Shown: positions 1 to 6,910 of the stretch, piece by piece
Layout of the letters: the number at the start of each line of letters is the position of its first letter
How positions within the stretch are numbered: the first letter of the stretch is position 1
From: Azonexus sp.
GTDB taxonomy: Bacteria > Pseudomonadota > Gammaproteobacteria > Burkholderiales > Rhodocyclaceae
Assembly: GCA_023150195.1 (NCBI GenBank)
Contig: JAKLLI010000096.1
Coordinates: forward strand, 1 to 9,805
Direction: 5' to 3'
DNA: 9,805 nucleotides
Translations under genes and position numbers: made by a program
The notes under the pieces: generated by a model
The model's input: the letters and a program-made list of their open reading frames with translations, nothing else
Database searches by the model: none
What the model was told of the DNA's origin: nothing

Positions 1-1
1 T

Positions 2-1489
2 CGTCTGGCGCTCGAATTCAAGGTGCAGGATACGGGCATCGGCATGTCGGCGGAGCAGATCGCACGTTTGTTTACGCCCTTTTCCCAGGCCGACAGTTCA
101 ACGACCCGGCGCTTTGGCGGGACGGGTTTGGGGTTGGTCATCTGCCAGCGATTGATTGCCTTGATGGGGGGCAAAATCTGGGTGGACAGTGAACCCGGCA
201 TCGGCTCCACCTTCAGTTTTGATGTCTGGCTGGACGCAGTCTCGGCTGATCACTCGGAGGCGAAGGCGCGAGGGCGCGTGCTGGTGGTCGACGACCATGA
301 ATTGTCGCGGACGGTCTTGTCCGCCGTGCTGAAAAACCAGGGCTATGACGTGATTGCGGCTGATTCCGGCGAAGCGGCGCTCGCCCTGCTGCTGAACGCG
401 CCGCAGGCGCCGGTGGACTACGTGTTAACCGATTTTTTGATGCCCGGCATGGACGGCCTGGCGCTGGCCCGGCATCTGCGTGACGCCTTGCGCTATCCGC
501 TCAAGATCGTGCTGGTGACGACGCTGGATACGGCATCGGCGGCAGACCCAGCGGTCCTGGCCAGCTTTGATGCCATCCTCGAAAAGCCGGTGACGGCACA
601 AAAAGTGGGTGAGACCCTGAGTCGCTTGAAGCGGGGTGCCGTACTCCCGGCGATTGCCGCGCCTGCTGCGCAGACCTCGCTGGCCGGCATGAGTATTCTG
701 GTGGCCGAGGATGTGCCGACCAATCAGCTGATCATCCGCGATTTGCTCGAATCCCTGGGGGCGACGGTTTACATCGCCGACCATGGCGAGGCAGCGGTTC
801 AAGGGGTGCAGGCGCTGGCGAAGCAACTGGATCTGGTCCTGATGGATATCCAGATGCCAGTCATGGATGGCCTGGCGGCGACCCGGCAGATCCGGGCCGG
901 CGGTGTACGCGCCGATATTCCCATCATTGCACTGACGGCCAACGTCTTTTCCGAGGAGCGGGAACGGGCGATGGCGGCAGGTATGACGGATTTTCTGGTC
1001 AAGCCGATCGAGCCGGAGCGACTGGTCGATGTGCTGCAACGCTGGCGTCCGACTCGGCCGCCGACCGAGGCGTCCGAGCCTGCGCCGGTGCCGCTGGCGG
1101 TCAACGCCGCACCGGCCGATTTTCCGGCGCTGGCCGGTATCGACACCGTCGATGGCCTGCGCCGCATGATGAATCGCCGGGGCTTGTACGAAAAGGTCTT
1201 GCAGGATTTTTACCTGCGCTTTGACGGGGAAACCGGGCGGATCATCGACGCATTGCAATCCGGTGAGCGGGAAATGGCCATACGGCGCGCGCATAGCCTG
1301 AAGGGTACGGGCGGGACGATTGGGGCGCAGCGCTTGGCCGAGTGTGCGCGGCAACTGGAAGCCAGCTTGCGTGAGGCGACTCAGGATGCGCCACCGCAGG
1401 CGGCTCTGGATGCGCTGGGGATGGCCCTGGATGAAGTGCTGGCCAGTATTGCAGCGGCGTTTCCGGGGATGCGGCCGTCCTCCTCGTGA
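2..1489 (+). CDS. Hybrid sensor histidine kinase, C-terminal part (HATPase-REC-REC-HPt), 5' end outside window
   Basis: This is a multistep phosphorelay kinase of BarA/ArcB-like layout. The reading frame is open from base 2, so the sensor and dimerisation/His-box parts lie upstream of the window; 495 residues are visible. They begin inside the GHKL ATPase domain, with the G1 box DTGIGM (from about base 29), the F-box-like LFTPFSQAD and the G2 box GGTGLGL. Receiver 1 (about 275-625) has the acidic pair VVDDH, phospho-acceptor Asp at 431-433 (TDFLMPGMDG) and the EKP lysine. Receiver 2 (about 690-1030) has phospho-acceptor Asp at 845-847 (MDIQMPVMDG) and VKP. After a Pro/Ala linker comes an HPt domain with AHSLKGTGG, phospho-His at 1292-1294. 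Both receivers and the HPt look intact, so the full relay His-Asp-His-Asp is plausible. The input signal is unknown because the sensor is not in view. It converges on ubiT with a 15-bp gap. The family is certain; the cognate regulator is not. Confidence 0.95.
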   Translation, partial: RLALEFKVQDTGIGMSAEQIARLFTPFSQADSSTTRRFGGTGLGLVICQRLIALMGGKIWVDSEPGIGSTFSFDVWLDAVSADHSEAKARGRVLVVDDHELSRTVLSAVLKNQGYDVIAADSGEAALALLLNAPQAPVDYVLTDFLMPGMDGLALARHLRDALRYPLKIVLVTTLDTASAADPAVLASFDAILEKPVTAQKVGETLSRLKRGAVLPAIAAPAAQTSLAGMSILVAEDVPTNQLIIRDLLESLGATVYIADHGEAAVQGVQALAKQLDLVLMDIQMPVMDGLAATRQIRAGGVRADIPIIALTANVFSEERERAMAAGMTDFLVKPIEPERLVDVLQRWRPTRPPTEASEPAPVPLAVNAAPADFPALAGIDTVDGLRRMMNRRGLYEKVLQDFYLRFDGETGRIIDALQSGEREMAIRRAHSLKGTGGTIGAQRLAECARQLEASLREATQDAPPQAALDALGMALDEVLASIAAAFPGMRPSSS

Positions 1490-1504
1490 GTGCCGGGGTC
1501 CGCT

Positions 1505-1948
1505 TCAGGAGCGGGCAAAAGGCAGCCGGGGCCAGACCACCGCATCCAGCATGTTCTTGACGATGAGGCCAAGTTCCGTGTCGCCGGTGATTTCCAGTTC
1601 GCGCTTGAAGAAGAGGGTGTCCGGGTCTTCCTGGCGCGCCAGCAACTGAAGAAAAGCCGAGAGATTGGCCGCAAACGCGAGATCTGGCTCCCGCGTCGGG
1701 GAGAACACGGGGCGGAAAAGGCCATCCCGATAGGTGAAGCAGGCGGTGCCGCCGGTGTCGAGTACACGCACGCAAAACAGTTTTTCGTCGAGTGCGGTCA
1801 ACCCGTCTTCGGGCAGTAATTTCAGCTTGAGGGCCGCGTTAAGGCCCGCGACTAGCGCAATGGCGTGAGGCCATTGCGGGAGCGCGCGGCCGAGTTTGCC
1901 GACGAATTCGGGTAGCCGGAATTTGGGGATGGAGAACTGTGGATTCAT
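1505..1948 (-). CDS. ubiT: UbiT, SCP2-domain accessory factor of O2-independent ubiquinone biosynthesis
   Basis: The product is a 147-residue protein of the SCP2 (sterol-carrier-like lipid-binding) family. UbiT in E. coli (formerly YhbT) is a lipid-binding partner needed for anaerobic ubiquinone synthesis. Visible features are an N-terminal segment with PQWPHAIALVAGLNAAL, followed by an SCP2-like core (LDEKLFCVRVLDTGG, then LFFKRELEITGDTELGLIVKN). The GDTELG turn and the downstream helix are typical of UbiT. It is somewhat shorter than the E. coli protein as I remember it. The ATG at 1946-1948 lies 15 bp after the ubiV stop and is preceded by a GGAG ribosome-binding site. As last gene of the ubiU-ubiV-ubiT operon its assignment rests on both sequence and context. 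A generic SCP2 protein would be the alternative, but adjacency to ubiUV makes that unlikely. Confidence 0.9.
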   Translation of the reverse strand: MNPQFSIPKFRLPEFVGKLGRALPQWPHAIALVAGLNAALKLKLLPEDGLTALDEKLFCVRVLDTGGTACFTYRDGLFRPVFSPTREPDLAFAANLSAFLQLLARQEDPDTLFFKRELEITGDTELGLIVKNMLDAVVWPRLPFARS

Positions 1949-1963
1949 GACATGCTCCGGGGA

Positions 1964-2851
1964 TCAAGGGGTGCTTGCGTGATGATTGCGAATGCCGGCA
2001 TCGCCAAACCAGTAACCATCGACCAGACCACTTTCGCTCCAGTCGTTCTTCGGCGCTTCAAGGTCTGCACCTCGTCTTGCCGCATCAAAGCTGGCGATGA
2101 TTTCATGCAAATGCGTGGCCTGGGGGCTGATGCGCACGATGTCGATGCCCAATGCCTGCATCGCCGGGATTTCGTGCAGCAGGTTGTAGGTTTGCGCCGA
2201 CATGGTCTGGATGCCATTGATGCAGAGGAAATCCTGGCCTTCGCGTGTTTTCAGCGTCAGGCCTTCCGCATGGTCCAGGCATTTGAACTGGCAGTCGTCC
2301 TTGTTCAGGTTGTAATGGCGGGCGGTGAAACAACGGGCCGAGAAAGCCAGCGGCAGTTTGCCGAAGACAAAGACTTCGGTTTCGACGCCGGCCGGGCGTT
2401 GCTGGTGCAAGGCCGAGATCACCTGGCGGGTGCCCTCCAGTGGCGGCACCCAGCGTTTCATGCCGTAGCGGGCATAGGTGGCCAGAGTGGCTTCGTTGTA
2501 GATGTTAAGGTGTGGGCCGGCAACGAAATCTCGCCCGTTAACGAGGTTGACCGCACCCAAGTCATTCACTTCCACCTTGCAGCCAGCGTCGTCGATCAAG
2601 CGGCGCAAGGCCTTGAGGTCGCTTTCCGATTCAAGCAGGGCCTGGGCCGAAACCACCACCTCCTTGCCGGCATCGGCCAGATCGCGCGCCAGACCGACCC
2701 AGTCGGCGGTGCGCAATTGCTGGCGCCGTGAACAGACCACTTCGCCGACATAAATGATGTCCAGTGCGGGGTTTTCGGCCATTTGGGCATAAAAGTCCAT
2801 GACCTCTGCCTTGGGCCAGAAAAAGAGGAGGGGGCCGAGCGAAAGTTTCAC
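1964..2851 (-). CDS. ubiV: UbiV, U32-family Fe-S protein for O2-independent ubiquinone hydroxylation
   Basis: The product is a 295-residue member of the peptidase U32 family. UbiV forms a heterodimer with UbiU that carries out the ring hydroxylations of ubiquinone synthesis without O2, each subunit holding a 4Fe-4S cluster. The four expected cluster ligands are visible: C40 (GEVVCSRR), C174 (SARCFTARH), C187 and C191 (DDCQFKC). The 13- and 4-residue spacings match those known for E. coli UbiV. The start is a GTG at 2849-2851, supported by a GGAG at 2858-2861 six bases upstream and by an N-terminus ([14 protein letters not shown]) that aligns with the family start. The gene begins 2 bp after the ubiU stop, so the two subunits are very probably translated together. 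A U32 protease or tRNA-modifying TrhP-type role is unlikely given the cysteine pattern and operon. Confidence 0.94.
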   Translation of the reverse strand: MKLSLGPLLFFWPKAEVMDFYAQMAENPALDIIYVGEVVCSRRQQLRTADWVGLARDLADAGKEVVVSAQALLESESDLKALRRLIDDAGCKVEVNDLGAVNLVNGRDFVAGPHLNIYNEATLATYARYGMKRWVPPLEGTRQVISALHQQRPAGVETEVFVFGKLPLAFSARCFTARHYNLNKDDCQFKCLDHAEGLTLKTREGQDFLCINGIQTMSAQTYNLLHEIPAMQALGIDIVRISPQATHLHEIIASFDAARRGADLEAPKNDWSESGLVDGYWFGDAGIRNHHASTP

Positions 2852-2853
2852 GC

Positions 2854-3861
2854 TTATCTCCAGGGACGGTTGTAGGCACCCAGCGTCGCCTGACTGCCTT
2901 CGGATACTTTGGCCAGTTCAGCCTGCCACGCGGGTTTCACGTGGAACCGCTCACTGCCGTCGCGCAGGGCATCGAGTGCGGCGCGCAAGGTACGGGTGAC
3001 CTGGGCGACGTAGGTCGGGCTGCGTTGGCGACCTTCCACCTTGATGGCCCGCACGCCGATCTTGAGAATCTCCGGGAGAATTTCCAGCACGTTGAGACTG
3101 GTGGGTTCTTCGAGCGCGTAATAGGTTTCACCCTGCACGTCGAAACGCCCTTTGCACAGCGTTGGGTAACCAGCGGGTTCATCGTCGCCGAAGCGGTCGA
3201 TGAGGATGCCGTTGAGCCGGGTTTCCATGGCGCCCGGCTGCTTCTCCCATTTCACGTATTTGGCCGGCGAACAGGCGCCCACCGTATTGGGCGATTCACC
3301 GCAGGCGTAGGAGGAGAGCCAGCAACGCCCTTCGTTCATTACACACAGGCTGCCAAAGCCAAAGACCTCGATTTCCACCGTGGTATTGCGGATGACGTGC
3401 TCGACCTGCGCCAGCGTCAGCACGCGGGGCAGCACGGCACGTTGGATGCCGAATTCGCGCTGGCAGAAATTGATGGCTTCGTAACTGGTGGCCGAGCCTT
3501 GAACGGACAGGTGCAGGCGTTGAGCAGGATGCCGCTGGCGGGCGTAATCCAGCAGGCCGACATCAGCGAGGATAATGGCATCGACCCCATGGTCGACCGC
3601 CGCATCCACCGCCTTTTGCCAATCGGCGACACGGCCGGCCTGGGCGAATGTGTTGATGGCCATCAATACCTCCCGGCCTTTGCCATGGGCGTAGCGGATG
3701 CCGTCGCGCATGGTTTTGTCGTCGAAATTGAGGCCGGCGAAATTGCGGGCGTTGGTATCGTTCTTGTAGCCGAGATAGACGGCATCGGCACCGTGATCAA
3801 CGGCTGCCTTGAGGGCGGGCAGGCTGCCGGCCGGGCAAATCAGGTGGGGCAGGGAAGGCAT
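2854..3861 (-). CDS. ubiU: UbiU, U32-family Fe-S protein for O2-independent ubiquinone hydroxylation
   Basis: The product is a 335-residue U32-family protein and the partner of UbiV. Cluster cysteines C173 ([11 protein letters not shown]), C180, C197 ([12 protein letters not shown]) and C236 (GYPTLCKGR) occur with spacings of 7, 17 and 39, the same as in E. coli UbiU (C169, C176, C193, C232). The family signature [24 protein letters not shown] lies at the N-terminus. The C-terminal [14 protein letters not shown] and the ending LGAYNRPW are also characteristic. Length agrees with the family. The ATG at 3859-3861 has a GGAAGTGAG ribosome-binding site just upstream. It is the first gene of ubiU-ubiV-ubiT and is transcribed away from a response-regulator gene. 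An FNR-type palindrome and a TATACT hexamer lie upstream, consistent with induction when oxygen falls. Confidence 0.95.
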   Translation of the reverse strand: MPSLPHLICPAGSLPALKAAVDHGADAVYLGYKNDTNARNFAGLNFDDKTMRDGIRYAHGKGREVLMAINTFAQAGRVADWQKAVDAAVDHGVDAIILADVGLLDYARQRHPAQRLHLSVQGSATSYEAINFCQREFGIQRAVLPRVLTLAQVEHVIRNTTVEIEVFGFGSLCVMNEGRCWLSSYACGESPNTVGACSPAKYVKWEKQPGAMETRLNGILIDRFGDDEPAGYPTLCKGRFDVQGETYYALEEPTSLNVLEILPEILKIGVRAIKVEGRQRSPTYVAQVTRTLRAALDALRDGSERFHVKPAWQAELAKVSEGSQATLGAYNRPWR

Positions 3862-3889
3862 GGCTCACTTCCGGATGGTCAAGCGCACG

Positions 3890-3895
3890 AGTATA
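3890..3895 (-). promoter_or_regulatory. Candidate -10 element of the ubiUVT promoter
   Basis: Read on the minus strand these bases are TATACT, a 5/6 match to the sigma-70 -10 hexamer TATAAT. The predicted start point is near 3883, giving a leader of about 22 nt before the ubiU ATG with room for its ribosome-binding site. No good -35 hexamer sits 16-18 bp upstream. That is usual for promoters that need an activator such as FNR at about -41.5. The start point is inferred, not measured. Confidence 0.6.
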
Positions 3896-3916
3896 GCGGG
3901 CGTCTATCGTGGCCCA

Positions 3917-3930
3917 TTGATCCGCGTCAA
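3917..3930 (-). promoter_or_regulatory. FNR/Anr-type binding site upstream of ubiU
   Basis: On the minus strand this reads TTGAC-GCGG-ATCAA; the FNR consensus is TTGAT-N4-ATCAA, so 9 of 10 specified bases match. Its centre (3923.5) is about 40.5 bp upstream of the start point inferred from the TATACT hexamer. This is essentially the class II FNR position of -41.5, within the uncertainty of the start point. FNR control of an anaerobic ubiquinone operon makes biological sense and has been reported for ubiUV in E. coli. A CRP-family relative with similar specificity (Anr, Dnr) could be the actual binder. Confidence 0.7.
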
Positions 3931-3944
3931 AAGCTTTCCCATGC

Positions 3945-3950
3945 TAGGAT
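3945..3950 (+). promoter_or_regulatory. Weak candidate -10 element for the response-regulator gene
   Basis: The hexamer TAGGAT, within CTAGGATAAG, resembles a sigma-70 -10 element (4/6). It would start transcription near 3957, giving a leader of about 25 nt. The nearest -35-like hexamer, TTGATC at 3917, is 22 bp away, which is too far. The AGGATAA part also recalls a FliA -10 element, but no matching -35 is convincing. The promoter for this gene must lie somewhere in this short region, but the exact site is uncertain. Confidence 0.25.
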
Positions 3951-3969
3951 AAGCATCTTTCGCATTTTT

Positions 3970-3973
3970 GGAG
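3970..3973 (+). promoter_or_regulatory. Ribosome-binding site fixing the response-regulator start
   Basis: GGAG lies 8 bases before the ATG at 3982. The open frame continues far upstream antisense to ubiU. This site, together with the receiver-domain N-terminus (MSSQRVLVVDDE), decides that translation starts at 3982. Confidence 0.75.
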
Positions 3974-3981
3974 TGTATGCC

Positions 3982-4896
3982 ATGTCGAGTCAGCGGGTTC
4001 TCGTTGTCGATGATGAGGCGCTCAACCTGATGTTGATCGAGAATTTCCTCGAGGATGAAGATTTGATCCTTGAGACTTACGGCGATCCACTCGAGGCATG
4101 GCAACGCTTGCAGTCGGCAGACAGTGATTTTTCGCTGGTCATTCTGGACCGGATGATGCCGGGGATGGACGGGCTGGAGTTGTTGCGGCGGATCAAGCAA
4201 TCGTCGCGATTTATTCATGTGCCGGTCATCATGCAGACGGCGGCCTCGGCGCCGGAGCAAGTGCGCGAAGGGCTGGAAGCCGGTGCCTACTATTACCTGA
4301 CCAAGCCTTATGAGCCCGAGGCGCTGATTTCCATCGTCAGAGCAGCGCTGAGCGATCAGGCGGCGCGCAGCCAGTTAAGCAGTCAAGCCACCCGGCTGGC
4401 CCATTCGCAGCGACATTTGTTGCTCGCGGAATATGCGTTTTCCACGCTGGACGACGTTACTGCCTTGGTGCCCTTGCTGGCGGCACTGTGCCCCGAACCC
4501 GATCGAGTGGCGCCCGGCTTGTCGGATTTGATGGTCAACGCCATTGAGCACGGCAATCTCGGGATCAGCTATCGGGAGAAAGCCTTGCTCAAATGGGAAG
4601 GGGATTGGGAAGGCGAGATCGCACGGCGGCTGGCCTTGCCGCAGTTCGTGGGCCGAACGGCGAAAATTCGTTTCGAGCTGGAAGCGCAGGAAATTCGTTT
4701 CACCATCAGCGACGAAGGCGAAGGCTTTGATTGGCGCAAGTTCCTCGACTTCGATCCGGAGCGCGCCTTCGATCCGAATGGGCGCGGTATTGCCATGGCC
4801 CGATTGACCAGTTTCTGCAGCCTCGAATACCAGGGCCGCGGCAATGTGGTGGTAGCCAAGGTCTCGCGGACCCCGTTACAACCGCCCGCCGTTTAG
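3982..4896 (+). CDS. Response regulator with RsbW-like (GHKL/HATPase_c_2) ATPase output domain
   Basis: The product is a 304-residue, probably cytoplasmic, two-domain protein. Residues 1-125 are an intact receiver: acidic pocket D10/D11, phospho-acceptor D56 (LDRMMPGMDG), T86 and K108 (LTKPYEPE). A possibly helical linker at about 126-150 leads to a GHKL ATPase domain of the anti-sigma/SpoIIAB-RsbW type. It has an N box around N186 (SDLMVNAIEHGNLG), a G1 box at 244-250 (DEGEGFD) and a G2-like DPNGRGIAMA at 264-273. No histidine phospho-acceptor box, DNA-binding domain or PP2C phosphatase domain is present. It probably acts by phosphorylating or sequestering a partner protein such as a STAS-domain antagonist, under control of receiver phosphorylation; this is inference. 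No partner is encoded in the window. Its stop overlaps that of convergent rlpA by 4 bp. The domain calls are secure; the pathway is unknown. Confidence 0.9.
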   Translation: MSSQRVLVVDDEALNLMLIENFLEDEDLILETYGDPLEAWQRLQSADSDFSLVILDRMMPGMDGLELLRRIKQSSRFIHVPVIMQTAASAPEQVREGLEAGAYYYLTKPYEPEALISIVRAALSDQAARSQLSSQATRLAHSQRHLLLAEYAFSTLDDVTALVPLLAALCPEPDRVAPGLSDLMVNAIEHGNLGISYREKALLKWEGDWEGEIARRLALPQFVGRTAKIRFELEAQEIRFTISDEGEGFDWRKFLDFDPERAFDPNGRGIAMARLTSFCSLEYQGRGNVVVAKVSRTPLQPPAV

Positions 4897-5810
4897 CGGG
4901 TTACCAGGCCTGGCTTGAAACCGAGCGCGTTGCGGATTTTTTCCGCCACCGGTTCGGCGGCGCTGCGACTGGCAAACGGTCCAAGCTGGACGCGATGCAA
5001 GGCATCGGCCTTGACGAGGTGGATCGGGCGATCCAGCCAATCCAGTTCGGCCATCAGATGGCGTTTCAGGTTGCCGGCGTTGTCGGTATTGGAAAAGGCA
5101 CCCAACTGCAGGTAGACCCCGGCCGGCAAGGTGGTGGTGACGGTTTCCGGCACCACGGGGATTGGCCTGCTACTCGCCTGAATGGGGATTGCATCCGTGC
5201 TGTCGGGCAGGATGGCTTCGACATCGACCCGGGCACTGCCATGCTGGACGATGCCCAGCTTGTAGGCTGCCGTGTAGGACAGGTCGATCACGCGGTCCGC
5301 GTGGAAAGGGCCGCGGTCGATGACGCGGACGATGACGGATTTGCCATTGGCCGGATTGCTGACGCGGACGTAAGACGGTAGCGCCAGCGTCGGGTGAGCC
5401 GCTGTCATGGCAAACATGTCGTAGGGTTCGCCAATCGAGGTTTTCTGGCCGTGGAACTTGCGTCCATACCAGCTGGCGATGCCGCTGGCGCGGTAGGGGC
5501 GGACACGGGTATTCGGCACATACTGGCGACCGAAGACCTCGTAGGGTTTGAGCGCCGGCTTGTGCAGCGGTTCGTTGCGCGGAACCGCATCCGGAATGCT
5601 GTCGAGGTTGGCCGGAATGTCATCGGCCGGGCCATCGTCCTTGTAGTAGCCGCCGCCCTTGCGCGGCGCTTGGGGTTTTGCCGGCGTGCCGGGCTGGGTC
5701 GGCCGGGTTTCCGGTGAGGTTTCGCCAACTTGCGGCCGTTCGGGGGCGCTGCCGCAGCCGGCGAGCCAGAGGCTGATCACGGTCAACGGAATAGCCAGGG
5801 GAAATTTCAT
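4893..5810 (-). CDS. rlpA: RlpA, septal-ring/rod-shape lytic transglycosylase lipoprotein with SPOR domain
   Basis: This 305-residue outer-membrane lipoprotein cleaves peptidoglycan glycan strands, in characterised members preferring stem-peptide-free strands. The signal peptide ends in the lipobox LAGC (C19). A Pro-rich, low-complexity stretch of about 85 residues follows. The double-psi beta-barrel domain (about 107-195) contains ASWYG and catalytic candidates H139 (TAAHPTLALP) and D165 (RVIDRGPF). The H-to-D spacing of 26 matches Pseudomonas RlpA (H131/D157). The C-terminal SPOR domain (about 225-303, GVYLQLGAFSN) should bind denuded glycan at septa. The start ATG overlaps the rodA stop as ATGA, with GGTGA just upstream, so translation is probably coupled to rodA. 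An open frame extends upstream of this ATG, but it has no family homology and lies inside rodA. Confidence 0.94.
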   Translation of the reverse strand: MKFPLAIPLTVISLWLAGCGSAPERPQVGETSPETRPTQPGTPAKPQAPRKGGGYYKDDGPADDIPANLDSIPDAVPRNEPLHKPALKPYEVFGRQYVPNTRVRPYRASGIASWYGRKFHGQKTSIGEPYDMFAMTAAHPTLALPSYVRVSNPANGKSVIVRVIDRGPFHADRVIDLSYTAAYKLGIVQHGSARVDVEAILPDSTDAIPIQASSRPIPVVPETVTTTLPAGVYLQLGAFSNTDNAGNLKRHLMAELDWLDRPIHLVKADALHRVQLGPFASRSAAEPVAEKIRNALGFKPGLVTR

Positions 5811-6910
5811 TTTTTCACCAGCATGCGATGGGTCTGAATGCTCATCAGGATGCCGACGCCAAGCATCAGTGTGAGCAGGGCGGTGCCCCCGTAGCTGATG
5901 AAGGGCAGCGGGACACCGACCACCGGCAGGATGCCGGACACCATGCCCATATTGACGAAGGCGTAGATGAAGAAGACCAGGGTGATCGAGCCGGCCAGCA
6001 GACGGGAGAACAAGGTAGGCGCAGCGGCGGCGATCATCAGGCCGCGGCCAATGAGCAGCGTGAACAGGACGAGCAGGATGCCGTTGCCCAGCAGCCCCCA
6101 TTCCTCGGAAAAGACCGCGAAAATGAAATCGGTGTGTTTTTCCGGGATGAACTCCAGATGGGTCTGGCTGCCCTTGAGCCAGCCTTTGCCGAGCCCGCCG
6201 CCCGAGCCGATGGCGATTGTGGATTGAATGATGTGATAGCCCGCCCCCAGGGGGTCGGAGGTGGGGTCGATCAAGGTCATCACCCGGCGTCGCTGGTAAT
6301 CGTGCAGCATGTTCCAGGCAAACGGCAGGGCCGCGCCGCCGGCTGCAGCCAGACCAAACATCACCTTCCAGGGCAGGCCGGCAAAAAAGATCACGAAAAA
6401 GCCCGCTGCGCTCACCAGCAGCGAGGTGCCAAGGTCGGGTTGACGCAGGATCAGCAGCACAGGCACGGCCAGGATGAGTGCAGCGGCAACGAAATGCTTG
6501 GCCCTCAGCATCGATTCATGCTTCTGGAAATACCAGGCCAACATCAGCGGCATGGCGACTTTCATGATCTCGGAGGGCTGGATACGGACAAACCCGAGTG
6601 ATAGCCAGCGTCGGGAGCCGTTGACCACAATCCCGAACAGGGCAACGCCGAGCAGCAGGACGACACCCAGCAAATACAGGGGGACGGCAAAGCGCATCAG
6701 GCTTTGCGGTGGGGTGCGCGCAATCGCCAGCATGACGAGGAAGGACACCGCCATGTTGATCACCTGCTTGTCCAGTTTCTGGAAGCCATCGCTGGAGGTC
6801 GCAGAAAACACGGTGAGCAGGCCGACGCCCATCAGGGCCAGCACAATGCACATCAGGGGAATGTCCAGATGCGCCAGAATCGCCTGCAGTGCGCGCTTAA
6901 CGAGTTTCAT
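5807..6910 (-). CDS. rodA: RodA, SEDS-family peptidoglycan glycosyltransferase
   Basis: This 367-residue polytopic inner-membrane protein polymerises lipid II into glycan strands together with PBP2 during elongation. The sequence has many hydrophobic segments consistent with the usual ten helices. Family motifs are clear: NGSRRWLSLG near 97-106, QPSE with E114, RQPDLGTS near 156, and FIPEKHTDFIFAVFSEEWGL with D261, equivalent to the essential Asp of the large periplasmic loop. The C-terminal LPFISYGGTALLT is the SEDS signature. The ATG at 6908-6910 overlaps the stop of the annotated mrdA frame (ATGA), and GGAGG at 6920-6924 gives a strong ribosome-binding site. Length is normal. FtsW is excluded by the neighbours (mreCD, PBP2) and the RodA-type motifs. 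Confidence 0.97.
   Translation of the reverse strand: MKLVKRALQAILAHLDIPLMCIVLALMGVGLLTVFSATSSDGFQKLDKQVINMAVSFLVMLAIARTPPQSLMRFAVPLYLLGVVLLLGVALFGIVVNGSRRWLSLGFVRIQPSEIMKVAMPLMLAWYFQKHESMLRAKHFVAAALILAVPVLLILRQPDLGTSLLVSAAGFFVIFFAGLPWKVMFGLAAAGGAALPFAWNMLHDYQRRRVMTLIDPTSDPLGAGYHIIQSTIAIGSGGGLGKGWLKGSQTHLEFIPEKHTDFIFAVFSEEWGLLGNGILLVLFTLLIGRGLMIAAAAPTLFSRLLAGSITLVFFIYAFVNMGMVSGILPVVGVPLPFISYGGTALLTLMLGVGILMSIQTHRMLVKK

Noticed and set aside
425..1354. Long open frame (309 codons) on the minus strand
   Set aside because: It is antisense to the two receivers and HPt of the hybrid kinase. Its product is Arg/His/Gln-rich with no family features, as expected of a GC-rich shadow frame.
1499..1515. 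Short hairpin (CCGCT/AGCGG stem) at the kinase-ubiT convergent junction, as a terminator
   Set aside because: The stem is only 5-6 bp and neither strand has a following T-run. It could be a weak bidirectional element but the evidence is too thin.
1952..2731. Open frame of 259 codons on the plus strand
   Set aside because: It lies wholly antisense to ubiV, which has clear family motifs. It has no recognisable domain and no promoter or ribosome-binding site of note.
3927..3952. FliA (sigma-28)-like promoter before the response regulator
   Set aside because: AGGATAA partly fits the -10 consensus, but the -35 region and the spacing do not fit, and no flagellar or chemotaxis gene is nearby.
2941..3981. 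Upstream extension of the response-regulator frame
   Set aside because: The extension is antisense to ubiU. The receiver domain starts exactly at the ATG at 3982, which has a GGAG ribosome-binding site.
4885..4900. Hairpin CCCGC/GCGGG spanning the overlapping stops of the response regulator and rlpA, as a terminator
   Set aside because: It has a 5-bp stem with a 6-base loop and no U-tract on either strand, so this could easily be chance in GC-rich DNA.
5811..6101. N-terminal extension of the rlpA frame into rodA
   Set aside because: It encodes an Arg/His-rich stretch with no signal peptide. The ATG at 5808-5810 gives a proper lipoprotein signal with an LAGC lipobox and an ATGA junction.
5828..6601. 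Plus-strand open frame of 257 codons
   Set aside because: It is antisense to rodA and its product is Gln/Gly/His-rich low complexity, typical of a shadow of a membrane protein gene.
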